Part shown: one piece after another, positions 9,601 to 18,260 of the stretch
Position numbering within the stretch: the stretch's first letter is position 1
Layout: each line of letters starts with the position of its first letter
Origin: Desulforhopalus sp.
Lineage (GTDB): Bacteria; Desulfobacterota; Desulfobulbia; Desulfobulbales; Desulfocapsaceae
Assembly: GCA_030247675.1 (NCBI GenBank)
Contig: JAOTRX010000008.1
Span: 1 to 64,000 of the forward strand
Direction: 5' to 3'
DNA: 64,000 nt
Translations under genes and position numbers: made by a program
Notes under the pieces: generated by a model
What the model saw: the letters and a program-made list of their open reading frames with translations, nothing else
Database searches by the model: none
What the model was told of the DNA's origin: nothing

Positions 9601-10189
9601 TCAAAATCTGGCCGAGATGACCGACGATCAGCCGGTGCGCATCGGCGGCCTCATCCGCACCTGCAAGAAACATAAAAGTAAGAAAGGTGATCCGATGGCC
9701 TTTCTCACCGTAGAGGACATCTACGAATCGGTGGAGGTCGTGGTCTTTCCCGACGCCTACAGCAACTGCGAGGCGATTCTTGCCTCGACCGATCCGGTCA
9801 TCGTCCAGGGTACGGTGAAAAAGGATGAACGGGGCCCGAAGATCATCGCCGACAGTATCGATTCCCTTCCTGTGGCCAGGGAAAAATACACCGACTCAGC
9901 GCGAATACTGCTTGAGGCGGATAAATTATCCAGGCAGCAACTGGAAAAGATCAAGAAGGTACTGTACCAGTTTCACGGCCCCTGCCCCGTTCTCCTCACC
10001 TTGCACTTTCCGGGAAGAGGCGAGGTGGATATTGAGGTACTGAAAGACATGACCATTCAACCATGCCGACAACTGACCGACATGGTTGAAGAAATACTGA
10101 AGTACAAGGCGGTAACCTTCAGCAAGAAACCGATTGTCCTGGCGCAACGGAAAAAACGCTGGGAGAACAATCAGGCCAAACCGAACTGA
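6662..10189 (+). CDS. dnaE: DNA polymerase III subunit alpha
   Basis: Replicative polymerase, 1175 aa, full length. The N-terminal PHP domain starts with HVHTQYSLLDGA. The palm domain carries the catalytic PDFDIDF motif (P406-F412, acidic residues D407, D409, D411). A helix-hairpin-helix region (YGFNKSHSAAYA) and a C-terminal OB-fold (about 990-1070) follow. AGGA five bases before ATG 6662 supports the start. The 280-bp gap upstream (6382-6661) holds no gene I can recognise and probably carries the promoter. The gene converges on the zinc-ribbon gene, with only 9 bp between the two stops. Confidence 0.97.
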   Translation: MSAGFTHLHVHTQYSLLDGAIRIPDLLEKCKEYDMDCVAVTDHGAMFGALEFYAKAKKAGIKPIIGCELYIAPGDMREKKAIDGQIAYHIVLLAMNHTGYQNLMKLASIAQFEGFYYKPRIDMPTLQEHNEGIIALTACLHGQVPFLIGRGDMKSAKVKAKELCDIFGDRLYFEIQENGLTEQQKVNEGLKILSAEMGIKLVATNDCHYLNRDEAHAHELLLCIQTGKTINDQNRFKFSTDELYFKSPETMKKSFAHCPEAIANTQEIAARCNLEINFGDYYFPEFPVPEGETLESMFKSACWDGLKGRFNEMRKAGTFNVEVEKTYTERLKTEIDVITAMGFPAYFLIVADFINWAKDRDIPVGPGRGSGAGSLAAYAMRITNIDPIPYGLIFERFLNIERKSMPDFDIDFCQERRGEVIDYVRQKYGGAEHVAQIVTYGSMKARGVIRDVGRALDIPYGEVDKVAKLIPDQLKMTIKKAMAEEPKLQEAADSDPRIAELLSVSKTLEGLARHTSTHAAGVVVSPGPMTQYLPTCRGSNDETLTQYDMKHTEMTGLIKFDFLGLKTLTVIDKALKHIKKDIGTDLDINAIPMDDAKTYDLLCRGDAQGVFQLESSGMRELLVKMAPEQFSDLIALVALYRPGPLDSGMVDDFVETKHRRKTANYPLPDIKSVLEETYGVIVYQEQVMKIANILASYSLGDADLLRRAMGKKIPEAMNAEKAKFMAGAVKNGHPADKAEYIFDLMAKFAGYGFNKSHSAAYALVAYQTAYLKAHYMPQFMAALLSCDMTNTDKVVLYINECKEHNIEVLPPDINESVKDFSVINDRVRFGLAAVKNVGESALDSVIEEREKNGKYTSLGDFCNRIDSRRVNSRVIDSLIKSGSFDSLGHNRAQNFAMIDKAIEQAKAVQRDQQSGQMSLFSVGPKETKAPEIGTLVMPDVPEWDDRKKLAFEKETVGFYITGHPLDAALPEIKTVIDCTIQNLAEMTDDQPVRIGGLIRTCKKHKSKKGDPMAFLTVEDIYESVEVVVFPDAYSNCEAILASTDPVIVQGTVKKDERGPKIIADSIDSLPVAREKYTDSARILLEADKLSRQQLEKIKKVLYQFHGPCPVLLTLHFPGRGEVDIEVLKDMTIQPCRQLTDMVEEILKYKAVTFSKKPIVLAQRKKRWENNQAKPN

Positions 10190-10198
10190 GGATCAGGT

Positions 10199-10789
10199 CT
10201 ACTCGAAGGAAAGGCCACACTCCGGACAGGCACCGATCGAGGGTGAAAACCGGCTGCCGCAGGCGGGACAGACGGTTTCGGCGGCGGTGGGATCGTAGAC
10301 AGCTGCGGCATTGCTGAGATCATGGCTATCGAGGGCGGTACTTTTGACGAAATCCTCGGCGAGGACACGCAGGGCCAGATCAACATCACCGCTGCCGATT
10401 TGCAGATACATCTCCGGGCCACGGCATCCTTTGCCGCAGCCCGCCGCATCGCCGCCGATAAGTCCCGGCACACCGCCCCGGGCCAAAACTTGCTGCAGGT
10501 ATTTCATCTCCGGCAAGGGGCCCTGACGAATGGTCACCAAATCAGCGCCAGGCTCTAAAGCCATAACCCGGCGGGAACGTTGGGCCTGCTCCTCCAGTTG
10601 TGCCAGCCTGGCAGCCCCGCTGACCATCACCCCACCGCAAGACAGGCAGTTCTCCAGGGCAAGCCGGTATTCTTCGCCACAGGAATAGCAGTAATGCATC
10701 GCTGGATCTACGCCATGCCCGGACCGGCTGGCCTGTGCTCCAGCTGAATCCTTATCCCCTGCTTTTTTCCGGAAGAATTTCAAGAACAT
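10199..10789 (-). CDS. Double zinc-ribbon protein with DUF2007-like domain
   Basis: A 196-aa cytosolic protein of unknown function. Two CxxC pairs near residues 37-53 (CYSCG, CLSCGG) and two at the C-terminus (CPACG, CPECG) form zinc ribbons around a central segment (LVTIRQGPLPEMKYLQQVLARG and on) that resembles the DUF2007 putative signal-transducing fold. The frame extends to 10888, but the extra part overlaps the end of hslU; ATG 10789 gives a sensible start. It is the last gene of the xerC-hslV-hslU transcript. A substrate-recognition link to HslUV is possible but only contextual. Confidence 0.72.
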   Translation of the reverse strand: MFLKFFRKKAGDKDSAGAQASRSGHGVDPAMHYCYSCGEEYRLALENCLSCGGVMVSGAARLAQLEEQAQRSRRVMALEPGADLVTIRQGPLPEMKYLQQVLARGGVPGLIGGDAAGCGKGCRGPEMYLQIGSGDVDLALRVLAEDFVKSTALDSHDLSNAAAVYDPTAAETVCPACGSRFSPSIGACPECGLSFE

Positions 10790-10826
10790 AGTATTCCTTG
10801 CAAAAATGGTCAACCCCAAATCGATA

Positions 10827-12233
10827 CTAAAGGATATATCGACTAAGGTCTTGATTTTTAACGATATCAGAGAGCTGCTTGCGCACATATTCGGCTGTCA
10901 CCACAAACCGCGTGTCACCGAGGTCCGAGGCATCGAAGGATAAGGTGTCGAGCACCCGTTCCATAACCGTATGCAGGCGCCGGGCGCCAATCTCCTCCGT
11001 GGTTTCATTGACCTCAACGGCAATAGCGGCGATTTCTTCAATGGCGGCATCTTCGAAAAACAAGTCGACCCCTTCGGTCTGCATCAGGGCCACGTATTGC
11101 TTGATCAGGGCATTTTCCGGCTCTGTCAAGATGCGGATGAACTCCTCCTTGCCAAGGGAATGCAGCTCGACCCGAATCGGAAAACGGCCCTGCAATTCCG
11201 GAATAAGATCGGAGGGTTTGCTCATGTGAAAAGCGCCGCTGGCAATGAATAAAATGTGGTCGGTCTTCACCATGCCGTGCTTGGTGGTCACCGTTGCCCC
11301 CTCAACAATCGGTAAGAGATCACGCTGCACGCCTTCCCGTGACACCTCGGGGCCGTGCGAACCACCACCGCCGCGCGAGGCAATTTTATCGATTTCATCA
11401 AGAAAGATAATGCCCGATTCCTCCGTTCGCCGCAGGGCCTCCTTGATGACCTTATCCATGTCAACGAGCTTTTCCATCTCCTCTTTCTTGACCGCCGCCA
11501 TCGCCTCAGGCACCTTCATCTTGCGGTTTTTCTTCTTCCGCGGAAAAATCTTACTAAAGGCGTCCTGCAGGCTGGACTGCATGTCCTCCATGCCGGAGGT
11601 CGTCATGATCTCCACCATCGGCATGGACTTCGACTCACTGAGAGAAACCTCGATCTCCCGATCATCAAGCTTGCCGTCGCGGAGCATTGTTCGGAATTTC
11701 TCTCTGGTGGAATTTTCCACCGGAGCATTTTTTTTCACAGGCAGATCAGCATCCTGGATGGTAAAGGAATGGCCGCCTTCCGGCCCCATGGTAGATAATG
11801 ATCCCGGCCCGGGCGGAAGCAGGAGGTCGAGCATGCGGTCCTCGGCATTGGCGGCAGCGATCCCCTCGATGCGATTCTTTTCTTCTTCCTTCACCATATT
11901 AATTGCAAGATCAACGAGATCCCTGACCATCGACTCAACATCCCTGCCGACATATCCCACCTCGGTATACTTCGAGGCCTCGACCTTAATAAACGGCGAC
12001 TGGGCGAGGGTGGCCAGCCGCCTGGCTATCTCTGTCTTGCCGACGCCCGTCGGACCGATCATAATAATATTCTTTGGCGCTATCTCTTCCCGTAGGGGCG
12101 AAGGAACGTGCCGCCGCCGCCAGCGGTTGCGCAGGGCGATGGCCACCGAACGCTTGGCCGCCGCTTGACCGACAATGTATTTATCCAGTTCGGTTAGTAT
12201 TTCCTTCGGGGTGAACGACTGATTTGCACTCAT
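10827..12233 (-). CDS. hslU: ATP-dependent protease ATPase subunit HslU
   Basis: AAA+ unfoldase of the HslUV (ClpYQ) protease, 468 aa. Walker A GPTGVGKT is at 60-67 and Walker B IIFLDEIDKIA near 275. A charged I-domain (about 110-250) separates them, and the sensor region and the ARRLHTVMERVL block follow. The C-terminus ends DLSRYIL, the tail type that docks into HslV. ATG overlaps the hslV stop by four bases, giving tight coupling. Confidence 0.97.
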   Translation of the reverse strand: MSANQSFTPKEILTELDKYIVGQAAAKRSVAIALRNRWRRRHVPSPLREEIAPKNIIMIGPTGVGKTEIARRLATLAQSPFIKVEASKYTEVGYVGRDVESMVRDLVDLAINMVKEEEKNRIEGIAAANAEDRMLDLLLPPGPGSLSTMGPEGGHSFTIQDADLPVKKNAPVENSTREKFRTMLRDGKLDDREIEVSLSESKSMPMVEIMTTSGMEDMQSSLQDAFSKIFPRKKKNRKMKVPEAMAAVKKEEMEKLVDMDKVIKEALRRTEESGIIFLDEIDKIASRGGGGSHGPEVSREGVQRDLLPIVEGATVTTKHGMVKTDHILFIASGAFHMSKPSDLIPELQGRFPIRVELHSLGKEEFIRILTEPENALIKQYVALMQTEGVDLFFEDAAIEEIAAIAVEVNETTEEIGARRLHTVMERVLDTLSFDASDLGDTRFVVTAEYVRKQLSDIVKNQDLSRYIL

Positions 12234-12760
12234 ATCTTTTCAACGATGATTGAATTATTGGTGAATACACAAATATTTCCGGCAATTTCCATGGCTGCCC
12301 GGCAGATCGCCTCCGCGTCCAGATCGCTGTGCTCAACGAGGGCCAGGGCCGCAGCCTGAGCATAGGGACCACCGGAGCCTATTGCCAAAATCCCTTTGTC
12401 CGCTTCTATGACATCTCCGGTGCCCGAAAGAAGAAGAGAATGATCCTTATCAACGGCGATGAGCATCGCCTCAAGCTTTCTCAGGTATTTGTCGGTTCGC
12501 CAGTCCTTGGCTAGTTCCACCGCCGCCCTGAGCAGATTGCCGCTATGCTGTTCAAGCTTTTGCTCCAACCTGTCAAAGAGGGTAAAGGCATCGGCGGTCG
12601 CCCCGGCAAATCCGGTAATGACTTGGTCGTGGTACAGCCTGCGCACCTTGCGGGCATGGTGTTTCATGATGGTGTTGCCAAGAGACACCTGACCGTCTCC
12701 GGCCAGGGCAACCTGCCCTTTATGGCGCACCGCCAGTATGGTTGTCGATCGTATCTTCAT
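12230..12760 (-). CDS. hslV: ATP-dependent protease peptidase subunit HslV
   Basis: Threonine peptidase of HslUV, 176 aa. After a five-residue leader (MKIRS) the mature chain should begin with the nucleophile TTILAVR, followed by AGDGQVSLGNT, GFAGATADAFTLF and IGSGGPYAQAAA, all family hallmarks. The leader must be removed to free the threonine; such a short propeptide is common outside enterobacteria. It lies between xerC and hslU, the same order as codV-clpQ-clpY in Bacillus. Confidence 0.97.
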   Translation of the reverse strand: MKIRSTTILAVRHKGQVALAGDGQVSLGNTIMKHHARKVRRLYHDQVITGFAGATADAFTLFDRLEQKLEQHSGNLLRAAVELAKDWRTDKYLRKLEAMLIAVDKDHSLLLSGTGDVIEADKGILAIGSGGPYAQAAALALVEHSDLDAEAICRAAMEIAGNICVFTNNSIIVEKI

Positions 12761-12789
12761 TGCTGTTCTTTTCCAGTTTAAAACGTCAA

Positions 12790-13698
12790 TTATTCTTTGG
12801 GGTTCGATAGGGGGTGAGCCTTATCGTAGACATTGGCCAGATGGTCTAGGGTTAGATGGGTATAGCGCTGGGTGGTCGACAGGCTGGCGTGACCGAGAAG
12901 TTCCTGGACCGAGCGAAGGTCGGCTCCCATCTCCAGGAGATGGGTGGCAAAGGAATGGCGCAGGGCATGAGGGGTAACGATCTGCGAGATCCCCGCCCGT
13001 TCTCCGTAGCCCTTCACCATCCGCTCAACACTCCGGGTGGTCAGACGGGTTCCCCGGCCATTTAAAAACATCGCATCCTGCTCAACCGGCAGCCCCCGTT
13101 CGGCCCGTTCGCGAATCAACTGCAATCGCTGCGGCAACCAACCATTAACCGCTTCAATTGCCGGCAGACCAACGGGAACCAATCGCTCTTTATTTCCTTT
13201 GCCCCGTACCCTAAGCACTTCCGTGGTGAAATCAAGATCATCAAGATTCCGCGACGCCAGTTCGGAAACCCGCATCCCTGTTGAATAAAGCAGCTCAAGC
13301 ATAGCCCTGTCGCGGAACATATAGGCATCTTGCCCCCCAGGGGCTTCAAGGAGAGCGAAGGTCTCATCGACGGTAAGAAAAACCGGGATAAAGCGCCCGG
13401 CCTTCGGACCGGTGATGCCAATAAGCGGATCAGAGGCGACCATGCCTCGTCGTACGGCAAAACGAAAAAAGGTCCTCAGGGCTGAGAGTTTTCTGGCCAC
13501 TGAAGCACTGCTATTGTGACCGTGCAGGCTAACGATAAATGAGCGGACATTCTGAGCAGATATCGATTCAAGAGCTACCTCCTCACCCACTAACGCGAAA
13601 AACTCGCTAAGATCACGACGGTAGCCGACGACAGTATGTTCCGAATAACCTTTTTCCGTCGCCAGCCAGCCGGTAAAAAGTTCAAGTGCTTGTATCAT
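12790..13698 (-). CDS. xerC: Tyrosine recombinase XerC
   Basis: Site-specific recombinase of about 302 aa for chromosome dimer resolution. The N-terminal SAM-like domain (GYSEHTVVGYRRDL) is followed by the catalytic domain with the full set: Arg in STGMRVSEL, Lys in GKGNKER, HALRHSFATHL, LGHASLSTTQ and the nucleophile Tyr in RYTHL. A TTG at 13710 would add four residues; neither start has an ideal ribosome site. First gene of the xerC-hslV-hslU-zinc-ribbon operon, divergent from xseB. XerC versus XerD is decided mainly by the hslVU neighbours. Confidence 0.9.
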   Translation of the reverse strand: MIQALELFTGWLATEKGYSEHTVVGYRRDLSEFFALVGEEVALESISAQNVRSFIVSLHGHNSSASVARKLSALRTFFRFAVRRGMVASDPLIGITGPKAGRFIPVFLTVDETFALLEAPGGQDAYMFRDRAMLELLYSTGMRVSELASRNLDDLDFTTEVLRVRGKGNKERLVPVGLPAIEAVNGWLPQRLQLIRERAERGLPVEQDAMFLNGRGTRLTTRSVERMVKGYGERAGISQIVTPHALRHSFATHLLEMGADLRSVQELLGHASLSTTQRYTHLTLDHLANVYDKAHPLSNPKE

Positions 13699-13764
13699 CT
13701 CTTCCAACAACGATAAAAGATAGCCACCATCGTCTTGACCTCGGCGGCAGCCTCAAAGGAAAAC

Positions 13765-13808
13765 ATTCCCTTCGACTTCCACCCTCTAAGGGAATATTGG
13801 GTGCTTTT
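13765..13808 (+). other. Interleaved stems and T-run between xerC and xseB
   Basis: ATTCCCTT (13765-13772) is complementary to AAGGGAAT (13788-13795), and CACCC (13780-13784) to GGGTG (13799-13803). The two pairings are interleaved, with TTTTTT directly after. Either stem alone is possible; a full pseudoknot is sterically doubtful because the loop across the 8-bp stem is only 3 nt. It may be a leader attenuator for xseB or chance. Confidence 0.3.
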
Positions 13809-13922
13809 TTCTGTCATATATGATTTGTTTACGCTCATGGCAAAGCGACCTTCCTGGCGGTAGTTCTAGCCCGAAAGATCACCCGAAGCAACCCCCTTTT
13901 GCTCTAACCCGACCTGTTGAAT

Positions 13923-14171
13923 ATGGCAAAAAAATCCTTTGAAGCGGCCCTGGCAAGACTGGAACAGATCACCGAAGAACTGGCCAGTGGTGATGAAAGC
14001 CTGGAAAGCAGCCTGAAAAAGTTCGATGAAGGCATAAAACTCGCCAGTTTTTGCAATGAACAGCTGCGTGAGGCGCGCGCCAAGATTGAGATATTGCTGG
14101 AGAAAGACGGCAAACTCGAAGCCAGCCCCTTTGAAGGACCGGAAAATGAACATAAAGAAGTATCTGCATAG
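13923..14171 (+). CDS. xseB: Exodeoxyribonuclease VII small subunit
   Basis: An 82-aa coiled protein with the family pattern FEAALARLEQITEELASG followed by LESSLKKFDEGIKLASFCNEQL. It partners XseA to degrade single-stranded DNA to oligonucleotides; xseA is not in this window. ATG 13923 is preferred over the TTG at 13917. Its 3' end overlaps ispA by 26 bp, and the xseB-ispA-dxs order is the same as in E. coli. Confidence 0.93.
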   Translation: MAKKSFEAALARLEQITEELASGDESLESSLKKFDEGIKLASFCNEQLREARAKIEILLEKDGKLEASPFEGPENEHKEVSA

Positions 14172-15042
14172 CAAGCAGCGAACCGTCGAAGAAGGCCTGG
14201 CAACCTTCATGCTGGCGGCAGATGGATCTTTTTCCAGTCATATCGAAGCTATGCGCTACAGTCTCTTTGCCGGGGGAAAAAGGATTCGGCCAATTCTCTG
14301 CCTGGCGGCCGGCGAGGCCCTGGATGACAGCCCGGAGATGGCGAATACCCTTCTGCCGATAGCCTGCGCCCTGGAATGTATCCATACCTATTCCCTCATC
14401 CACGATGACTTGCCGGCCATGGACAACGATGAACTGCGGCGCGGCAAACCGACCAACCACATCCTCTTTGGCGAGGCCGGGGCAATCCTTGCCGGTGACG
14501 GTCTATTAACCTTCGCCTTCGATCTGCTCAGCAACACGGCAATCTCCGCTATACCAGCTGAAAACCGTCTAAGGATAATCCAGAAGATCGCCAGGGCAGC
14601 TGGGCCACTGGGCATGGTAGGCGGGCAAGCGCTTGATATCGAAAGCGAAAAGGTCGCTGTACCCTTTCCCGTCCTGCAAACCATTCATAAAGCCAAGACC
14701 GGGGCCTTGATAACCTGCTCGGTACAGGCGGGAGCCATTGGTGCGAGTGCGTCCCTTGATCAGGTTGAAAGACTCACCGTTTACGGGGAGAAGATTGGCC
14801 TTGCCTTTCAAATTGTTGACGATATGCTGAATGTCACCTCTACTACGGAACAACTTGGCAAGGCCGCCGGCTCCGATGCCAACCGCGGCAAGGCGACCTA
14901 TCCTGCCTTTTTCGGTATCGAAAAAACCAAGGTGATGGCTAAGGAGGCGGTTGATGAGGCTCTGGACGCCCTCAGGGATTTTGACCATAAGGCCGATCCA
15001 CTCCGCCAGATTGCCACCTATATTTATACCCGGAGTAATTGA
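14146..15042 (+). CDS. ispA: (2E,6E)-farnesyl diphosphate synthase
   Basis: Short-chain trans-polyprenyl diphosphate synthase, 298 aa, joining IPP to DMAPP and GPP. The first Asp-rich motif is HDDLPAMDND, the second QIVDDMLNVT; GGKRIRP near residue 45 binds diphosphate. The frame is open from 14056, but that part lies within xseB, and ATG 14146 matches the family N-terminus. Operon with xseB (overlap) and dxs (149 bp downstream). Geranylgeranyl chain length cannot be excluded from sequence alone. Confidence 0.93.
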   Translation: MNIKKYLHSKQRTVEEGLATFMLAADGSFSSHIEAMRYSLFAGGKRIRPILCLAAGEALDDSPEMANTLLPIACALECIHTYSLIHDDLPAMDNDELRRGKPTNHILFGEAGAILAGDGLLTFAFDLLSNTAISAIPAENRLRIIQKIARAAGPLGMVGGQALDIESEKVAVPFPVLQTIHKAKTGALITCSVQAGAIGASASLDQVERLTVYGEKIGLAFQIVDDMLNVTSTTEQLGKAAGSDANRGKATYPAFFGIEKTKVMAKEAVDEALDALRDFDHKADPLRQIATYIYTRSN

Positions 15043-15191
15043 ACGTTTCCGCTATTTGCGAGCCGAAAAAAACGGCCGCAGATCGCTGAACGTGATGACA
15101 TGTATTATTATTCATTTATTGAGCCACCCTGTCATGCGTGAGAATGCCGCAATGAAACGAATATGGGCTCGCAGGTTTGTGTAGAAAAGTT

Positions 15192-17102
15192 ATGTCAAAG
15201 TCCACTGCAACACTGTCGCCCCCAAAAACTCTCCTTGAGAGAATTGATTCGCCCGCCGATATCCGCAAGCTCGCCCTGCCGCAACTCCAGGAACTTGCTC
15301 AGGATATTCGCGACCTCATTGTTGAGACGGTAGCCCGCACCGGCGGCCACCTGGCGCCGAGCCTCGGAGTGGTCGAGCTGACTATCGCCCTGCACTACGT
15401 CTTCGACACGCCGCTTGATAAGCTGATTTGGGATGTCGGCCACCAAAGCTACGCCCACAAGATCCTCACCGGCAGACGGGAACAATTCGGATCACTCCGA
15501 CAATATAAGGGGATGAGTGGCTTCCCCAAATTTAAGGAGAGCATCTACGATGCCTTCGAAACCGGACACAGCTCGACCTCCATCTCAGCCGCCCTGGGTA
15601 TAACCCTGGCCAAGGACCTCAAGCGCGACCCACACCGGGCTATCGCGGTGATCGGTGATGGCTCGATGACCGCCGGACTGGCCTTTGAGGCCCTCAACCA
15701 CGCCGGCCATCTTGACAAGGATCTCATCGTCATCCTCAACGACAACGAGATGTCCATTTCGCCAAACGTCGGTGCGCTTTCGAGTTTTCTCAGCCGCAAA
15801 CTCACCGGCAAGACGATGAGCCGGGTCAAGGCCCATCTCGTTGAAAAACTGCAGATTTCCGATGTTGGAGAAAACATTCTCAACATCCTCCGCAAAAGCG
15901 AGGAAAGCTTCAAGAGCTTCTTTACCCCCGGCATGCTCTTTGAGGCATTTAAGTTCAATTATATCGGTCCGATAGATGGCCATAATCTCGGGGACCTTCT
16001 GGAAACCCTGGAGACGGTTCGCGACAACTCCCAAGGCCCCATGCTCATTCATGTCCTCACCAAGAAAGGCATGGGCTATGAGCCGGCGGAACGGAATCCC
16101 GGCATCTTCCACGGTATTGGCCCCTTCGATATCCTCAGCGGCACTCCCCATAAATCGACGGGGGCGGCAAGTTATACCCAGGTCTTTGGTGACACCATCA
16201 CTGCCATGGCGAAAAATGACGACAAAATCATCGCCATTTCTGCGGCCATGGTCTCCGGTACCGGGCTGAGCAAGTTTGCCCAGACCTTCCCGAATCGTTT
16301 TTTTGATGTGGGGATTGCCGAGCAGCATGCCCTGACCTTTGCCGCCGGCCTGGCAGTGGAAGGAATGCGACCGGTGGTAGCCATCTATTCCACCTTTTTT
16401 CAGCGCGCCCTCGATCAAATTATCCACGATATCTGCATTCCCAACCTTTCGGTCACCCTGGCCATCGACCGGGCAGGTGTGGTCGGCGACGACGGCCCGA
16501 CCCATCACGGGGTCTTCGACATGTCATTCCTCCGCTTCATCCCCAACATGATTGTCATGGCCCCAAAAGATGAGCAGGAGCTTCAGCACATGCTCTATAC
16601 CGCCGTCTACCACAACGGCCCGGCCGCCGTTCGCTATCCGCGGGGACCGGGGTATAATGTGCCTTTGGCTGAAACCTTAGTGAAGATGGAGATCGGCAAG
16701 GGAGAACTGCTGCGCCCAGGCGACGACATTCTGCTGTTGCCAGTAGGCAACCGGGTATATCCGGCCATGGAGGCCGCCGAGGGCCTGGAGAAGATCGGCA
16801 TCAAGGCCGCAGTCATCAATCCACGCTTTGTCAAACCCCTCGATGCCGACCTTATCTGCCACTGGGCTCAGCATACGGCACGAGTTGTCACCATTGAAGA
16901 CGGTTCCCGCCTCGGCGGGTTCGGCAGCTCGGTGCTCGAACTCCTCAGCCTCCGCGGCCTCTACTCTGTCCAGACCTGCATGCTCGGCCATCCCGACAAC
17001 TTCGTTGAACATGGCCCCCAGCATACCCTGTGGAAGAACAGCCAGATTGATCCGCCGGCAATCATCCGGGCGGCGATCAAGCTAACCGGCAAAGAAGCGT
17101 AG
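15192..17102 (+). CDS. dxs: 1-deoxy-D-xylulose-5-phosphate synthase
   Basis: First enzyme of the MEP isoprenoid pathway: pyruvate plus glyceraldehyde 3-phosphate gives DXP, using thiamine diphosphate. The 636-aa protein has DVGHQSYAHKILTGR near the N-terminus, the ThDP motif GDGSMTAG-N30-type block ending NDNEMSISPNVG, and the transketolase pyrimidine domain with DVGIAEQHALTFAAG and DRAGVVGDDGPTHHG. TTG 15177 is an alternative start, but ATG 15192 fits family length. It ends the xseB-ispA-dxs unit at a strong terminator. Confidence 0.97.
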   Translation: MSKSTATLSPPKTLLERIDSPADIRKLALPQLQELAQDIRDLIVETVARTGGHLAPSLGVVELTIALHYVFDTPLDKLIWDVGHQSYAHKILTGRREQFGSLRQYKGMSGFPKFKESIYDAFETGHSSTSISAALGITLAKDLKRDPHRAIAVIGDGSMTAGLAFEALNHAGHLDKDLIVILNDNEMSISPNVGALSSFLSRKLTGKTMSRVKAHLVEKLQISDVGENILNILRKSEESFKSFFTPGMLFEAFKFNYIGPIDGHNLGDLLETLETVRDNSQGPMLIHVLTKKGMGYEPAERNPGIFHGIGPFDILSGTPHKSTGAASYTQVFGDTITAMAKNDDKIIAISAAMVSGTGLSKFAQTFPNRFFDVGIAEQHALTFAAGLAVEGMRPVVAIYSTFFQRALDQIIHDICIPNLSVTLAIDRAGVVGDDGPTHHGVFDMSFLRFIPNMIVMAPKDEQELQHMLYTAVYHNGPAAVRYPRGPGYNVPLAETLVKMEIGKGELLRPGDDILLLPVGNRVYPAMEAAEGLEKIGIKAAVINPRFVKPLDADLICHWAQHTARVVTIEDGSRLGGFGSSVLELLSLRGLYSVQTCMLGHPDNFVEHGPQHTLWKNSQIDPPAIIRAAIKLTGKEA

Positions 17103-17120
17103 CCGCTACCCTACAAAACC

Positions 17121-17160
17121 AAAAAGGCCGGCTCCGTTGACACGGTGCCGGCCTTTTTTT
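17121..17160 (+). terminator. Intrinsic terminator after dxs
   Basis: AAAAAGGCCGGC (17121-17132) pairs with GCCGGCCTTTTT (17147-17158), with a short inner CCG/CGG extension and a run of seven T. It lies 18 bp after the dxs stop; the A-run on the other side may also let it stop the converging epimerase transcript. Confidence 0.92.
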
Positions 17161-17187
17161 GCGGAGCTACTGCAGCAATAAAACGGA

Positions 17188-18204
17188 TCAGATTTTAAAA
17201 TACTCCTTGTACCACTGCACAAATTTCCCTATCCCGTATTCCAGGGTCGTTCCCGGTTTGTAGTGGAAATCCCGCACGAGATCATCAACATCGGCATAGG
17301 TTGCCGGGACATCACCAGGCTGCATCGGCAGAAACCGCTTTTCCGCCTTCTTCCCCAGTGCCTCTTCAAGCACCTCGATATAGCGCAGCAGCTTTTCTTT
17401 GTTATTATTACCGATATTATACACCCGATACGGACAATAGGATGTGGCCGGATCGGGGCTGTCGCCCCGCCATTCAGGATTGGCCTGCGGGGGGTGTTGA
17501 ATTACCCGGAAGACACCCTCGACTATATCATCGATATATGTGAAATCCCTCTCCATATTGCCGTTATTAAAGACATCGATGGGCCGGTTTTCAAGAATTG
17601 CCCGGGTGAACAGGAACAAGGCCATATCCGGACGGCCCCATGGCCCATAAACCGTGAAAAACCGCAGGCCGGTAGTCGGTAGGTTAAAAAGATGGCTGTA
17701 GGTATGGGCCATCAACTCGTTGGCCTTCTTCGAGGCGGCATACAACGACACCGGATGATCGACATTATCATGGACGGAAAAGGGCATCTTGGTGTTGGCA
17801 CCGTACACGGAACTCGATGAGGCATAGACAAAATGCTTCACCCCGGAATGCCTGCATCCTTCGAGGATGTTGACGAAACCGACCAGATTGGTATCAACAT
17901 AGGAATGGGGATTAATGAGCGAATAGCGAACGCCAGCCTGGGCGGCCAGGTTGACCACGGCGTCAAAACGGTGCTCCTGGAAGAGTCTGGCCACCGCGTC
18001 GCGGTCGGCAAGTTCAACATTGACGTGGCGAAACATCGGCCCCGCCGCGAGTTCTGCCATCCGGTCCCTTTTCAGCTGTGGGTCATAATAGTCATTGAGA
18101 TTATCCAAGCCGACAACCTCGGCTCCACCGGCGATCAGTTTTTGCGATAAATGCGCCCCAATAAAACCGGCCGCGCCGGTGATCAGTATCTTTTTCATTA
18201 TCAT
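17188..18204 (-). CDS. NAD-dependent epimerase, UDP-glucuronate 4-epimerase-like
   Basis: Extended short-chain dehydrogenase/reductase, 338 aa, for nucleotide-sugar interconversion used in surface polysaccharide. It has the Rossmann motif GAAGFIG (residues 10-16), LDNLNDYYD, the catalytic YAASK, and SSSSVYG before it. The DNLNDYYDPQLK and RFFTVYGPWGRPDMA blocks are typical of the CapI/LspL UDP-GlcA C4-epimerases. ATG 18204 is followed two codons later by a second ATG (18198), and neither has a clear ribosome site. It appears to be transcribed alone; no glycosyltransferases are adjacent. Confidence 0.87.
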   Translation of the reverse strand: MIMKKILITGAAGFIGAHLSQKLIAGGAEVVGLDNLNDYYDPQLKRDRMAELAAGPMFRHVNVELADRDAVARLFQEHRFDAVVNLAAQAGVRYSLINPHSYVDTNLVGFVNILEGCRHSGVKHFVYASSSSVYGANTKMPFSVHDNVDHPVSLYAASKKANELMAHTYSHLFNLPTTGLRFFTVYGPWGRPDMALFLFTRAILENRPIDVFNNGNMERDFTYIDDIVEGVFRVIQHPPQANPEWRGDSPDPATSYCPYRVYNIGNNNKEKLLRYIEVLEEALGKKAEKRFLPMQPGDVPATYADVDDLVRDFHYKPGTTLEYGIGKFVQWYKEYFKI

Positions 18205-18260
18205 GTTATTGTTTTATTAACTTTCCGGCATCATGCCCTGTCCCACATCCCCGGGACCAA

